Assembly (NCBI RefSeq): GCF_040096225.1
Contig: NZ_JBBMFC010000007.1
Location: 1 to 64,000 of the forward strand
Source of the DNA: Hominiventricola aquisgranensis
GTDB lineage: Bacteria; Bacillota; Clostridia; Lachnospirales; Lachnospiraceae
Direction of reading: 5' to 3'
DNA length: 64,000 bases
The translations under genes and the position numbers were made by a program. Under the pieces are notes generated by a model. The model was not told the origin of the DNA. It saw only the letters and a list, made by a program, of their open reading frames with translations, and searched no databases. Shown here piece by piece: positions 35,104 to 44,917 of the stretch. Numbering within the stretch: position 1 is the first letter of the stretch; every line of letters begins with the position of its first letter.

Positions 35104-35183
35104 TTTTAAGTCCTCCGTTATCGTAGATTCCTATATAGAATACCCCATCACGGAGGATTTTACAACTGTTTGCAAATGTCTGA

Positions 35184-36101
35184 CTACCTATTATTGGCAT
35201 CGCCGGACTGTAATTCCTGTAAGATCCACGCAGACCAGTCATCATAATAAGAGCCAAGGACATGTGCTCCATCTGCAGAATAATCAGCCTTAAGGCATCC
35301 ATTTTCGTCATCAAACAACACATTCACATCCAGATACCCCAGACCATTTTCCTGTGCAAGCTGACGAATATTTTCATTCACCTGATTGATATTTTCATTA
35401 TTAAAAATATTATCTTTTTCCGACTGTGCCTGCGTCACATGAAGATTCGCTTCCAACACGATCCATGCATTCGGCTGGAGCTCCCGGATGTGCTCTACCA
35501 GTTCTGCGTATCTCTTATAAGACACATTTCTGTCATAGCCAAGCTCATTGATACCCAGCATCAGAAGGATTATCTGATAGTTCTTTTCCTGCAGTCGCTC
35601 ATCAAGTGTATGTTTTTCACCATCTGGCGCAGGCAAAGCTTTTTTCGTCACATTGTAGACACTCATCCCTGTGTCTGCAAATACATCTGCATTTCCAAGC
35701 TTTCCATATTCAGACAGTCCCACTGTCCGGGAATCTCCGACAAAAAGAGCACCTGTAAAATCATCCGGAATCTGTGGCAGCTCCCTCTGTGGCTGCTCTG
35801 TGGGCTTCTGATCTGACGTGACTGTATCCGTATTATCTGAAGCAGTCCCATCGGAACTATCTGCATCTGCCGAATTCAGACCATCAGCCGCCGCATCATC
35901 TGTCGACTGCATCTCTTCTTCCACTCCATCCGTCCAGAAGCTCCCCTCAGAAAAGCTTCCTTCAGAAGGATTAAACACATACTGCAGTGCCGCCCGTGCG
36001 ATCTTCATGCTGTCCGGCGCATATACTCCCGCTATATAGATCATACCTGCCACAATACAGGTAGAAAGTAAAAAAATCGTGTACCAGTTTCGTTGTTTCA
36101 T
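35184..36101 (-). CDS. SGNH/GDSL-family hydrolase, probable O-acyl transfer partner
   Basis: A 305-residue protein with an N-terminal membrane helix (about 9-26), a low-complexity Ser/Asp/Thr linker and a C-terminal SGNH domain outside the membrane. Block I is FVGDSRTVG with the nucleophile serine, block III LGINELG, and the catalytic Asp-His pair DGAH lies in block V. It lies 35 bp after an MBOAT gene; such pairs carry acyl groups across the membrane and attach them to wall or capsule sugars (as PatA/PatB or AlgI/AlgJ do). The acceptor here is unknown. Confidence 0.8.
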   Translation of the reverse strand: MKQRNWYTIFLLSTCIVAGMIYIAGVYAPDSMKIARAALQYVFNPSEGSFSEGSFWTDGVEEEMQSTDDAAADGLNSADADSSDGTASDNTDTVTSDQKPTEQPQRELPQIPDDFTGALFVGDSRTVGLSEYGKLGNADVFADTGMSVYNVTKKALPAPDGEKHTLDERLQEKNYQIILLMLGINELGYDRNVSYKRYAELVEHIRELQPNAWIVLEANLHVTQAQSEKDNIFNNENINQVNENIRQLAQENGLGYLDVNVLFDDENGCLKADYSADGAHVLGSYYDDWSAWILQELQSGDANNR

Positions 36102-36136
36102 GTTGTCTGTCCTTTTTTGAAATTGCTATTTCACTA

Positions 36137-37483
36137 TCAGAAGGCGAAGTACATAAACGGATCATCCTGTCCAATCCAAATGCAGTACACACTGAACCAG
36201 AAGATCAGGATCAGTACCAGTGCCGACCACATGCTGCCTTTGTACCGCTCGTAAAGCTTTCGCGGAAGTGGTGTGATCAGAATCATTCCTGCCAGCAGTG
36301 TGATCAGATACATTTTGCCGTATTTCAGATAATCACCGGCAAACCAGGAAAATCTTCCCGCCGCTGCCAAAAATGGAAACAGCCGCTGCACATAGATCCA
36401 GATCTGTCCTGGATCAGAGATGGCAAATATCAGCCATGACAGAGGGATGGCCAGAATCATATATACATGTCCCAGAATCGGAACACGTCGGAATACTTTT
36501 AGTAAACACAATTTTTCCACTGCGACCAGAACAAATAACAGGAATCCCCACAGAAGAAAGTTCCAGCCTGCACCATGCCACAATCCGGTAAGCAGCCATA
36601 CTACCAGCAGATTCCGGATCATTTTCCCTTTGCTGCAACGACTGCCTCCCAGCGGGATATACACATAATCTCTGAACCAGCTTCCCAGCGTCATATGCCA
36701 GCGACGCCAGAAATCTGTCATGGAAGTCGCCATATACGGGTATTGAAAATTCTTCGGCAGATGGAATCCGAACATTTCGCCAAGACCAATTGCCATCAGT
36801 GAATAACCGTAAAAATCAAAGTAAATCTCGAAGCTGAATGCCACAATACCAAGCCATGCCAATGGTGTAGAGATACTTTCATAGCCCACTGCCCGGATCT
36901 TTTCCCATAAATCTGCCATCTGATTAGCCAGCAGAACTTTCATGCCAAGTCCGATGGTCAACTCCCGCAGACCATTTTCCAATGCATCCAGCCCTCTGTT
37001 TTTCCGGGATAAATCCCTGCTGGTATCCTTCCAACGCAGAATCGGACCTGAAATCACATGAGGAAACAGAGTCATAAAGGTTCCGAATTTCACAAAATTC
37101 GCATCCTGCATCCGGCCTTCCCGATATACATCAATCAGCCATCCCACCGCCTGAAAGGTATAAAAACTGATTCCCAGCGGTAATCTATGCGTAAATTTAA
37201 ATACGGCCAGAATAGACAGATTAAAGATCACTCCCGCCGCCAGTCTTCGCTTTTTCTGTACCGGCTCCAAACTGCCGTCGATCCAGAAACTCATCCTGTA
37301 ATTCACAATTATGGAAACTAAAAACAGGGCAAGATACCATGGTGTATCCTTCACCCCATACAAATAGAACAAAAGACTGCCCGCAAACAGGCACAGATTC
37401 TTCCATGCCTTTGGACAGAACATATAGATCACAAAAAAAATCGGTAAAAATTTAAATAAAAAATCAATACTTGAAAATACCAC
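36137..37483 (-). CDS. MBOAT-family membrane O-acyltransferase
   Basis: Polytopic membrane acyltransferase of about 448 residues in the AlgI/DltB/PatA group. Family features are the FSSIDFLFKFLP N-terminus, LGISFYTFQ, the DFWRRWHMTLGSWFRDYVYIPLGG block and the catalytic histidine in LWHGAGWNFLLWG. A GTG at 37483 is chosen because it gives the typical VFSS start and has AGGA upstream; a longer TTG frame begins at 37531. It probably delivers acetyl groups to the SGNH partner encoded next. It comes 130 bp after the mannose/fucose operon on the same strand. Confidence 0.85.
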   Translation of the reverse strand: MVFSSIDFLFKFLPIFFVIYMFCPKAWKNLCLFAGSLLFYLYGVKDTPWYLALFLVSIIVNYRMSFWIDGSLEPVQKKRRLAAGVIFNLSILAVFKFTHRLPLGISFYTFQAVGWLIDVYREGRMQDANFVKFGTFMTLFPHVISGPILRWKDTSRDLSRKNRGLDALENGLRELTIGLGMKVLLANQMADLWEKIRAVGYESISTPLAWLGIVAFSFEIYFDFYGYSLMAIGLGEMFGFHLPKNFQYPYMATSMTDFWRRWHMTLGSWFRDYVYIPLGGSRCSKGKMIRNLLVVWLLTGLWHGAGWNFLLWGFLLFVLVAVEKLCLLKVFRRVPILGHVYMILAIPLSWLIFAISDPGQIWIYVQRLFPFLAAAGRFSWFAGDYLKYGKMYLITLLAGMILITPLPRKLYERYKGSMWSALVLILIFWFSVYCIWIGQDDPFMYFAF

Positions 37484-37615
37484 TGCACTTATATCCTGTT
37501 CATCTGATGTATATAAAGGAGAAGCCCACAAAAGCTCCTCCTTTCTGAATTATATACAATCTGTTCCAGCAGTGTCAATCATCTGCAGTCATCTTAAATA
37601 AATCTTAAGAACCTG

Positions 37616-39898
37616 TTAGACCTGAACCTTCAATACCGTTCCGCAGCCATGGAAAACAACGGTTTTCTTGCCTGCAGGAACAAAAAAGCAGTCCGCCGGA
37701 CGGTAGACTAATGACTCCTCTCCACAGGATACCTGACCGCCTCCCTCCAGTACCACAAAGGCACGGAAACTGGAGTCATCCAGATTAAAGGAAACCTCTC
37801 CATCAAACACGCTTTTCTCAATCGAAAAGTATTTGCATTCCATGGTCTTGGCGGCTTCCATATCTTTCTCATGGAAATTCGTCACCTCCATGGCCTTGTC
37901 AATATGCAGTTCCCGCAATTCTCCGTATTTGTCGCGTCTCTGGTAATCATACAGACGGTATGTCACATTAGAACTCTGCTGGATCTCACAGATCAGTACA
38001 CCTGGTCCAATGGCATGAACCGTTCCATTTTCAATAAAATAACTGTCTCCCTTTTTTACAGGAATCTTATTCAGGATCTCCGTCAGTGTACCATCCTCGA
38101 TCCGGCGGCGCACCTCTGCCTCATCTGTGTCTCTGGAAAATCCACAATACAGATAAGACTCTGGTTCACAATCCACCACATACCACAGTTCATTTTTTCC
38201 ATATTCGTCTTCCTTCTGCAGTGCATAATCATCCCCAGGATGCACCTGAATAGAAAGACTTTCTCTGGAATCAATAAACTTGATCAGAAGCGGAAATCGC
38301 TCATAAGGATCACATTTCCAGCCTAATATACCTCTGCCAAACCGGTTGATATACTCACCCAGCATAAGACCTTTATTTTTTCCCGTAGCAACGATACTCT
38401 GACCGGCTTTATGTGTGGACAATTCCCAGCTCTCCGCTACAATATCATAATCGCATTTCTTGCCGTAGACATCCCGCAGACGGGTACCTCCCCAGAGATT
38501 GTCCTTAAAAGCAGGCTCCATGCGAACGATCTCATCACAGTCCGTCTTCACAATAGACTGACCTGCCAGGCGGGTCAGATCATTTCCATGACCATATTCC
38601 AGCTCACCTACACTTACTTCAATGACTACGAGATCTTCCGTTCCCCGGTTGGCGATCTGATGAGGTGTTCCCATGGGCACAGAGATACTTTCACCTGATC
38701 CATACTCACCCATCTGTTCATCCAGCTGAATGGTTGCGACTCCACTGATCACAGACCAATGCTCTGTCCGAAGCTTATGCACATGTCTGGACAGCTCTTT
38801 TCCCGGAAAAATCGTGATCTTCTTTACCTTGCAGGAATCCCCGTAATGTATGGTCTCTTTGATGCCCCAAGGGGTATAATAGACTGTTCCCTCATCAAAA
38901 TAAGACTGCTGCTTCTCGTAATTCTCCCGGATAATGCTCTTGATCTGATCCGCTTCGCTCTTTCGGGACACATAGACCGCATCTGCTGTGTTGACAATGA
39001 TCACATCTTCCAATCCATTGGCAACCACCAGCTGATGCGCCGCTTCATTCATCACTGACACATTTTCACAGGCATTACGGATCACCCGGCCGGAATCCTC
39101 TCCATGATAATACTGATCCAATGACTCCAGCGTCATGATTCTTCTCCAGTTGAAATCTGCCTGTAAAAGCAGCACTTTATCTGACACACTGGTCACTGCC
39201 CGTCCAATGCTTACCGGCTCCAGTTCTTCCACAAGTCTGCCCGGCACCAGAACATTTCTCTCGTAGGTATCAAGCTGATCCACACATTCTCTGATCTGAG
39301 CATAGAGAGCCGGTGATTTTCTGGACAGTTCATGAAGAAAATCCCCACCATTAAACAATAAGATTCCGGTATCATAGTACCATTTTTCTCCTGCCGGGAT
39401 CTCTTCCGTCATATCGCTGTGCCGAAACTCTGTCCGTTCTTCCACCTGTCTGAAGTATCCATATCCAGGCTCAAACCGCCAGGCAGGAATGCCAAGACAC
39501 ACGATCTTTCCCTGCGGAATATATTCCCGACCCTTTGCGATGGCGCCCTTATAATCTCCACCTTCGATCATATGGTCTGTGGATACCACCAGATAATCCT
39601 CTGAACGGTTGTCACACAGACAGGCAATAGCTACCGCAGGGGCAGTTTTCTTACCCTCTTCCTCGTAAAAGCATCGATAACGAAGTCCCTGAAAGACCTG
39701 CAGCTGTCCTTCTACGATATTGGCATACCGATTGGATGTAATAATATAAAATTCCTCACAAAATGGGATATTTCTGGCAATAGTCTCCTGAAACAAGGAG
39801 CGGTTTTCCTTGATATGAATAAACTGTTTGGGATAATTTTTGCGGGAGAGGGGCCATAAACGGTCCCCGCTTCCTCCCGCCAGCACAATACATTTCAT
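37616..39898 (-). CDS. Triple fusion: mannose-1-P guanylyltransferase, cupin, class I mannose-6-P isomerase
   Basis: A 760-residue protein that could make mannose-6-phosphate from fructose-6-phosphate and GDP-mannose from mannose-1-phosphate. Residues 1-330 are a nucleotidyltransferase (GGSGDRLWPLSR, YPKQF); about 345-455 is the type II PMI cupin (VHKLRTEHWSVISG, PMGTPHQIANRG); 475-760 is a complete class I ManA isomerase (LWGGTRL, IQVHPGDDYA, ENGTVHAIGPG, LIKFIDSRESLS). ManC normally ends after the cupin, so the added ManA is unusual. It is the last gene of the GDP-fucose operon, where a second guanylyltransferase also exists. Confidence 0.87.
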   Translation of the reverse strand: MKCIVLAGGSGDRLWPLSRKNYPKQFIHIKENRSLFQETIARNIPFCEEFYIITSNRYANIVEGQLQVFQGLRYRCFYEEEGKKTAPAVAIACLCDNRSEDYLVVSTDHMIEGGDYKGAIAKGREYIPQGKIVCLGIPAWRFEPGYGYFRQVEERTEFRHSDMTEEIPAGEKWYYDTGILLFNGGDFLHELSRKSPALYAQIRECVDQLDTYERNVLVPGRLVEELEPVSIGRAVTSVSDKVLLLQADFNWRRIMTLESLDQYYHGEDSGRVIRNACENVSVMNEAAHQLVVANGLEDVIIVNTADAVYVSRKSEADQIKSIIRENYEKQQSYFDEGTVYYTPWGIKETIHYGDSCKVKKITIFPGKELSRHVHKLRTEHWSVISGVATIQLDEQMGEYGSGESISVPMGTPHQIANRGTEDLVVIEVSVGELEYGHGNDLTRLAGQSIVKTDCDEIVRMEPAFKDNLWGGTRLRDVYGKKCDYDIVAESWELSTHKAGQSIVATGKNKGLMLGEYINRFGRGILGWKCDPYERFPLLIKFIDSRESLSIQVHPGDDYALQKEDEYGKNELWYVVDCEPESYLYCGFSRDTDEAEVRRRIEDGTLTEILNKIPVKKGDSYFIENGTVHAIGPGVLICEIQQSSNVTYRLYDYQRRDKYGELRELHIDKAMEVTNFHEKDMEAAKTMECKYFSIEKSVFDGEVSFNLDDSSFRAFVVLEGGGQVSCGEESLVYRPADCFFVPAGKKTVVFHGCGTVLKVQV

Positions 39899-39919
39899 AT
39901 ATCTTCTCCGAAATGGGTG

Positions 39920-41644
39920 TTACTGTACAATCTTTGTCATGGCTTCTTTAAGGCCTTCCAGAGCATGCTCAGCCTGTGTAAGTCCTTCTTCCTTCACACC
40001 CATGTAGAATTTCACTTTCGGCTCTGTACCGGAAGGACGCACACAACACCATGCACCATGCTCCAGTTCATAATAAAGTACATTGGATTTCGGCAGACCT
40101 GTGGCAGTTACCTTGCCTGTCTCCATATCCAGTCTGGTGTCCGCATCATAATCTCTCACAGCCAGTACCTTGTAGTCACCGATCTGTTTCAGCGGATTTT
40201 CGCGCATCTGCTTCAGAATGCTCTGGATCTTCTCAGCTCCATCCACACCTTTCATGGTAACAGATACCAGAGTTTCCTTGTAATATCCATATTTTTCATA
40301 GATCTTCAGCATCTGATCCCACAATGTCAGACCCTGCTTCTTGTAGTAAGCCGCAGCCTCACATAAAGCCATTACAGCCACAACCGCATCCTTATCTCTT
40401 GCATGGGTTCCTACCAGACAACCGTAGCTCTCCTCGTATCCAAAGAGGAAGGTATGAGAATGATCCTGCTCAAAGAACTTGATCTGCTCCCCAATGTATT
40501 TGAATCCGGTCAGGACTTCAATCACATCAATGCCGTACTCTTTTCCGATTGCTTCTGCCATATTGGAAGATACGATGGTAGTCACCAGTGCACCATCTTT
40601 TGGCAGACGCCCCGTCTCTTTTCTGGTGCTCAGCTCATACTCAGCGATCAGAAGACCAGACATATTTCCGGTAAATGGCATATAATTTCCGGTTTTGGAA
40701 TCTTTTGCATAAATACCAAGGCGATCTGCATCCGGGTCTGTTGCCAGAACCAGATCCGCATCTGTCTTCTTTGCCAGTTCCAGAGCCAGCGCAAATGCTT
40801 TCGGATCTTCTGGGTTCGGATAAGACACAGTTGGAAAATCTCCATCCGGCAGTTCCTGCTCAGGAACCACCTGTACCTGCGTGAACCCAAGCTCTTTGAG
40901 CACGCGCCGGACCGGAAGATTACCGGTTCCATGGAGCGGCGTATAGACAATCTTCAGGCTGTCAGCCATCTCTTTGATCACATCCGGACTTAAGACCAGC
41001 TTTTTCAGCTCTTCCATGTAACGATCATCAATCTCTTTTCCGATCACATGGAACAATCCCTTCTCTTCTGCCTCTGCACGATCCATCATCTTGATGGAAG
41101 CAAAATCAGTCACTGCATTCACTTCTGCGATGATCTCTTTATCCTTCGGTGCTGTGATCTGTGCGCCATCTTCCCAATATACCTTGTATCCATTATACTC
41201 TGGCGGATTGTGACTGGCAGTCACAACAATACCTGCGATACAATGAAGTTCTCTCAAGGCAAAGGAAAGCTCTGGAGTCGGTCTGAGCGTCTCAAAACGA
41301 TAGGTCTTGATTCCGTTGGCATTGAGACACAGCGCTGCCTTCTCAGAAAATTCTACAGACATGTGACGGGAGTCAAATGCGATTGCCACACCTTTATCCT
41401 CGCCGCCCTGTTTTTTAATATAATTAGCCAGACCCTGCGTTGCCTTGGTCACCGTATACACATTCATCCGGTTGGTTCCAGCTCCGATCACGCCGCGAAG
41501 TCCACCTGTTCCAAAGGACAGATCTTTGTAAAAACGATCCTCGATCTCTTTTTCATCTCCTGCAATGGCAGAAAGTTCGGCCTTCGTCTCCTTATCAAAA
41601 ATAGGATCCTGACACCACTGCTCATATTTTGCTTTATAATCCAT
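39920..41644 (-). CDS. Phosphoglucomutase/phosphomannomutase
   Basis: Alpha-D-phosphohexomutase of 574 residues, probably serving as ManB (mannose-6-P to mannose-1-P) and possibly also as Pgm. The phosphoserine loop is TASHNPPEYNGYK, the metal loop ATDPDADRLG, the sugar loop GYEESYG and the phosphate loop SGTEPKVKF. ATG 41644 is chosen because AGAGGAG precedes it; the longer upstream frame is mostly shadow of manC. It lies between two guanylyltransferase genes in the fucose operon. Confidence 0.92.
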   Translation of the reverse strand: MDYKAKYEQWCQDPIFDKETKAELSAIAGDEKEIEDRFYKDLSFGTGGLRGVIGAGTNRMNVYTVTKATQGLANYIKKQGGEDKGVAIAFDSRHMSVEFSEKAALCLNANGIKTYRFETLRPTPELSFALRELHCIAGIVVTASHNPPEYNGYKVYWEDGAQITAPKDKEIIAEVNAVTDFASIKMMDRAEAEEKGLFHVIGKEIDDRYMEELKKLVLSPDVIKEMADSLKIVYTPLHGTGNLPVRRVLKELGFTQVQVVPEQELPDGDFPTVSYPNPEDPKAFALALELAKKTDADLVLATDPDADRLGIYAKDSKTGNYMPFTGNMSGLLIAEYELSTRKETGRLPKDGALVTTIVSSNMAEAIGKEYGIDVIEVLTGFKYIGEQIKFFEQDHSHTFLFGYEESYGCLVGTHARDKDAVVAVMALCEAAAYYKKQGLTLWDQMLKIYEKYGYYKETLVSVTMKGVDGAEKIQSILKQMRENPLKQIGDYKVLAVRDYDADTRLDMETGKVTATGLPKSNVLYYELEHGAWCCVRPSGTEPKVKFYMGVKEEGLTQAEHALEGLKEAMTKIVQ

Positions 41645-41676
41645 GCTTATTCTCCTCTTGCGCTTTTGCATATCCT

Positions 41677-42744
41677 TTATAGCAATCCCGTTCTGCCCTG
41701 TTCCTGCAAGGTATCTACTACTTTCTTCACATCCTGCACCCGGTCTTTGCTGCATACTAAGACAGCATCTTCCGTTTCCACAACAACAAGATTATCCACG
41801 CCAATGGTCGCGATCATTTTTCCAGTAGAAAAAGAAATTGTGTTTGTTGTATCAATGTTCACCTGATCTCCTACAATGATATTTCCATTCTGGTCCGCAT
41901 CATAGATGACCTTCATCATATCCCAGCTTCCCACATCGTTCCAGCCGAAATCACCGGATAACACCAGAACGTCAGAAGAACGTTCCATAATACCGTAATC
42001 AATGGAAATCTTCGGAATCACCGGATAGATCTCCTGTATCACATTCTCTTCTTCCGGAGTATTCATAGCATCCCCGATCTTCACCAGACACTCATAAATA
42101 TCCGGCAGGAGACGCTCAAACTTCTTCAGGATGGTAGACGCTTTCCACACAAACATTCCACTGTTCCAGGCATAGTTGCCACTCTCTACATAGGCTTTCG
42201 CCGTCTCAAGATCCGGTTTTTCCTTGAATTCCTCTACCTTGCGGGCAATGGCATCTTCTTTTTTATCAAATTTAATATAGCCATAGCCTGTGGATGGGAA
42301 GGTCGGAGCAATTCCGATGGTGATCAGCTTATCCTGCTCCTCTGCTGCCTTGATCGCTTCACCAAGGATTTCCTTAAAAGCAGCCTCTTTCTTCACAAAA
42401 TGATCTGACGGAAAGATACACATGATGCCATCACCATATTTTTTGACGATCTCCATAGCTGCATATCCGATGCATGCTGCCGTATTTCTTGCAGACGGCT
42501 CTGCCAGAATGTGGTCTTTTGCAATTCTGCCATCCACACACTCTAACATCTTTCCTGCCTGTTTCTCATTTGTCACGATAAACATATCACTTTTCTCGAT
42601 GACACCATCCAGACGATCGATCGTCTCATTGATCATCCGATCTTTGCCGCTTAGATTCAGCATCTGCTTCGGCATTGCCTGACGGCTCAACGGCCAGAAA
42701 CGGGTTCCTCCACCACCGGCCATAATCACTCCATAATGTTTCAT
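41677..42744 (-). CDS. manC: Mannose-1-phosphate guanylyltransferase
   Basis: Makes GDP-mannose from GTP and mannose-1-phosphate. N-terminal MAGGGGTRFWPLSR and MPKQML motifs, FPSDHFV, the KPD (EKPDLETAKAYV) and NSGMFVWKAS segments are diagnostic. At 355 residues it lacks the isomerase cupin, so it is a single-function enzyme. It lies eight bases after fcl in the GDP-fucose operon and overlaps in role with the fusion protein downstream. Confidence 0.93.
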   Translation of the reverse strand: MKHYGVIMAGGGGTRFWPLSRQAMPKQMLNLSGKDRMINETIDRLDGVIEKSDMFIVTNEKQAGKMLECVDGRIAKDHILAEPSARNTAACIGYAAMEIVKKYGDGIMCIFPSDHFVKKEAAFKEILGEAIKAAEEQDKLITIGIAPTFPSTGYGYIKFDKKEDAIARKVEEFKEKPDLETAKAYVESGNYAWNSGMFVWKASTILKKFERLLPDIYECLVKIGDAMNTPEEENVIQEIYPVIPKISIDYGIMERSSDVLVLSGDFGWNDVGSWDMMKVIYDADQNGNIIVGDQVNIDTTNTISFSTGKMIATIGVDNLVVVETEDAVLVCSKDRVQDVKKVVDTLQEQGRTGLL

Positions 42745-42752
42745 ACCGGCTC

Positions 42753-43697
42753 CTATCTCTCTGCTCTCATGGGATTGTGAAGGAAATCTTCGTAAGTCAG
42801 ACGGATTCCCTCTTCCAGCTCAGTCTTATAATGGAAGCCCAGACCTTCCAGCTTGGATACATCCAGAAGCTTTCTCGGTGTTCCATCCGGCTTGGACGGA
42901 TCCCATTTAATCTCTCCTGTATAACCAACCACTTTTGCCACCAGTTCCGTCAGTTCCTTAATGGTCAGCTCTTTTCCAGTACCCATGTTGACAGTCTCAT
43001 TTCCACTGTAGTTATTCATCAGATAAACACAGCCATCTGCCAGATCATCCACATACAGGAACTCACGAAGCGGTGAACCAGTACCCCAGCAGGTAACCTC
43101 GGTCAGCCCCTGCTCTTTTGCTTCATGAAAACGACGGATCAGTGCCGGAAGTACATGGCTGTGGGTCGGATGATAGTTATCATTCGGTCCGTACAGATTG
43201 GTCGGCATACAGCTGATATAATCGGTTCCGTACTGACGGTTCAGGAACTCGCAGTATTTCAGACCACTGATCTTTGCCAGTGCATAAGCCTCATTGGTCT
43301 TCTCCAGTTCAGAAGTCAGCAGACAGTTCTCTTTCATCGGCTGCGGAGCCATTCTCGGATAAATACAGCTGGATCCAAGGAACAGAAGCTTTTTACAGTT
43401 ATTTTTCCATGCTTCGTGGATCACATTCATCTCAAGGATCATATTGTCATACATAAAGTCAGCCAGAGCTTCGCTGTTTGCGACGATTCCACCTACTTTT
43501 GCAGCAGCCAGAAATACATAATCCGGCTTCTCCTCTGCGAAGAATTTTTCCACCTGATCCTGACGGGTCAGGTCCAGTTCTTTATGGGTTCTGGTAATAA
43601 TATTGTGGTATCCGTTTCTCTCCAGAGAACGTACGATGGCAGAACCTACCATTCCCCGGTGACCTGCTACATAAATCTTTCCATCTTTATTCATCAT
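42753..43697 (-). CDS. fcl: GDP-L-fucose synthase
   Basis: NADPH-dependent epimerase/reductase converting GDP-4-keto-6-deoxymannose to GDP-L-fucose. Short-chain dehydrogenase features are GHRGMVGSAIVR, the catalytic serine in FLGSSCIYP and YALAK; SPLREFLYVDDLAD is typical of Fcl. 314 residues. It lies 17 bp after gmd, its pathway predecessor. Confidence 0.95.
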   Translation of the reverse strand: MMNKDGKIYVAGHRGMVGSAIVRSLERNGYHNIITRTHKELDLTRQDQVEKFFAEEKPDYVFLAAAKVGGIVANSEALADFMYDNMILEMNVIHEAWKNNCKKLLFLGSSCIYPRMAPQPMKENCLLTSELEKTNEAYALAKISGLKYCEFLNRQYGTDYISCMPTNLYGPNDNYHPTHSHVLPALIRRFHEAKEQGLTEVTCWGTGSPLREFLYVDDLADGCVYLMNNYSGNETVNMGTGKELTIKELTELVAKVVGYTGEIKWDPSKPDGTPRKLLDVSKLEGLGFHYKTELEEGIRLTYEDFLHNPMRAER

Positions 43698-43714
43698 GAT
43701 TTTCTCTCTCCTGT

Positions 43715-44767
43715 CTACTGCACGTTTCTTAATGCTGCTTCTCTCTTTGCCAGCTCCAGGTCATGTTTTGCCATGATTTCTACCAGTTCCTGGTAAGTGG
43801 TGGTCTGCGGATTCCATCCAAGAACCGTCTTCGCCTTGGTCGGATCTCCCCACAGATTATCCACGTCGGTCGGACGGAACCATGCTTTGTTGACGCATAC
43901 CAGCATCTTTCCGGTCTTCACATCATAACCCTTCTCATCAATGCCGGTTCCTTCCCAACGAAGGTCGATGCCAACTGCTTTGAATGCGCGCTCAGTGAAA
44001 TCACGTACCGTATGCTGCTCTCCGGTTGCGATAACAAAATCTTCCGGAGTCTCATGCTGCAGCATCAGCCACATACACTCTACATAATCCTTGGCATATC
44101 CCCAGTCTCTTAAAGAATCCATATTTCCAAGCTCCAGGTGATCCTGAATACCACAAGCGATTCTTCCTGCTGCCAGAGTGATCTTTCTGGTTACAAAATT
44201 CTCTCCACGACGCTCAGACTCATGATTGAACAGGATTCCGTTTACAGCAAACATACCATATGCTTCTCTGTATTCCTTCACGATCCAGAAGCCATACTGT
44301 TTTGCTACTGCATACGGGCTGTACGGATGGAACGGAGTGGTCTCACGCTGCGGAACCTCCTCAACTTTTCCGTAAAGCTCAGAAGTGGATGCCTGATAGA
44401 TCTTCGTTTTCTTGGTAAGACCGGTGATTCTGACAGCCTCCAGGATTCTTAAGACGCCAAGTGCGTCTACATCTCCTGAATACTCCGGTACATCGAAGCT
44501 TACCTGTACATGGCTCTGTGCAGCCAGGTTGTAGATCTCATCTGGCTGTACCTCTCCGATAATACGGATCAGACTGGATGAATCAGACAGATCTCCATCA
44601 TGAAGAGTCACTGCATGTTTCTCCAACAGATGGTCGATTCTTCCAGTGTTTGCCAGAGAAGAACGGCGGGTAATGCCGTGTACCTCATACCCTTTTCCCA
44701 GCAGAAACTCTGCAAGGAAAGAACCATCCTGTCCGGTGATACCTGTGATCAATGCTTTTTTACTCAT
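43715..44767 (-). CDS. gmd: GDP-mannose 4,6-dehydratase
   Basis: First committed step to GDP-L-fucose. Motifs are TGITGQDGSFLAEFLL, ITRRSSLANTGRIDHL, QASTSELYGK and YSPYAVAK; the NHESERRGENFVTRKI segment is characteristic of Gmd. 350 residues. First gene of the operon, with TAGGAGG before the ATG; it diverges from the AraC-family regulator gene. Confidence 0.96.
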   Translation of the reverse strand: MSKKALITGITGQDGSFLAEFLLGKGYEVHGITRRSSLANTGRIDHLLEKHAVTLHDGDLSDSSSLIRIIGEVQPDEIYNLAAQSHVQVSFDVPEYSGDVDALGVLRILEAVRITGLTKKTKIYQASTSELYGKVEEVPQRETTPFHPYSPYAVAKQYGFWIVKEYREAYGMFAVNGILFNHESERRGENFVTRKITLAAGRIACGIQDHLELGNMDSLRDWGYAKDYVECMWLMLQHETPEDFVIATGEQHTVRDFTERAFKAVGIDLRWEGTGIDEKGYDVKTGKMLVCVNKAWFRPTDVDNLWGDPTKAKTVLGWNPQTTTYQELVEIMAKHDLELAKREAALRNVQ

Positions 44768-44799
44768 ATATTCCTCCTAAAAAATAGTAATAACTTGTA

Positions 44800-44828
44800 T
44801 TTACTTTACAAAAACCGGACTATATTAT
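44800..44828 (+). promoter_or_regulatory. Promoter of the AraC/MATE operon
   Basis: -35 TTTACT (44800-44805), 17-nt spacer, -10 TATTAT (44823-44828). It leaves a leader of about 80 nt and overlaps the region that should also hold the divergent gmd promoter. Confidence 0.5.
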
Positions 44829-44917
44829 AAGATAGAAAATATAAGAAATCTATGTAAATCCTTGCGAAAAAATAGTATTATATTGCTCCTATATATTTTA
44901 CTCCTGGAGGTATGTTC

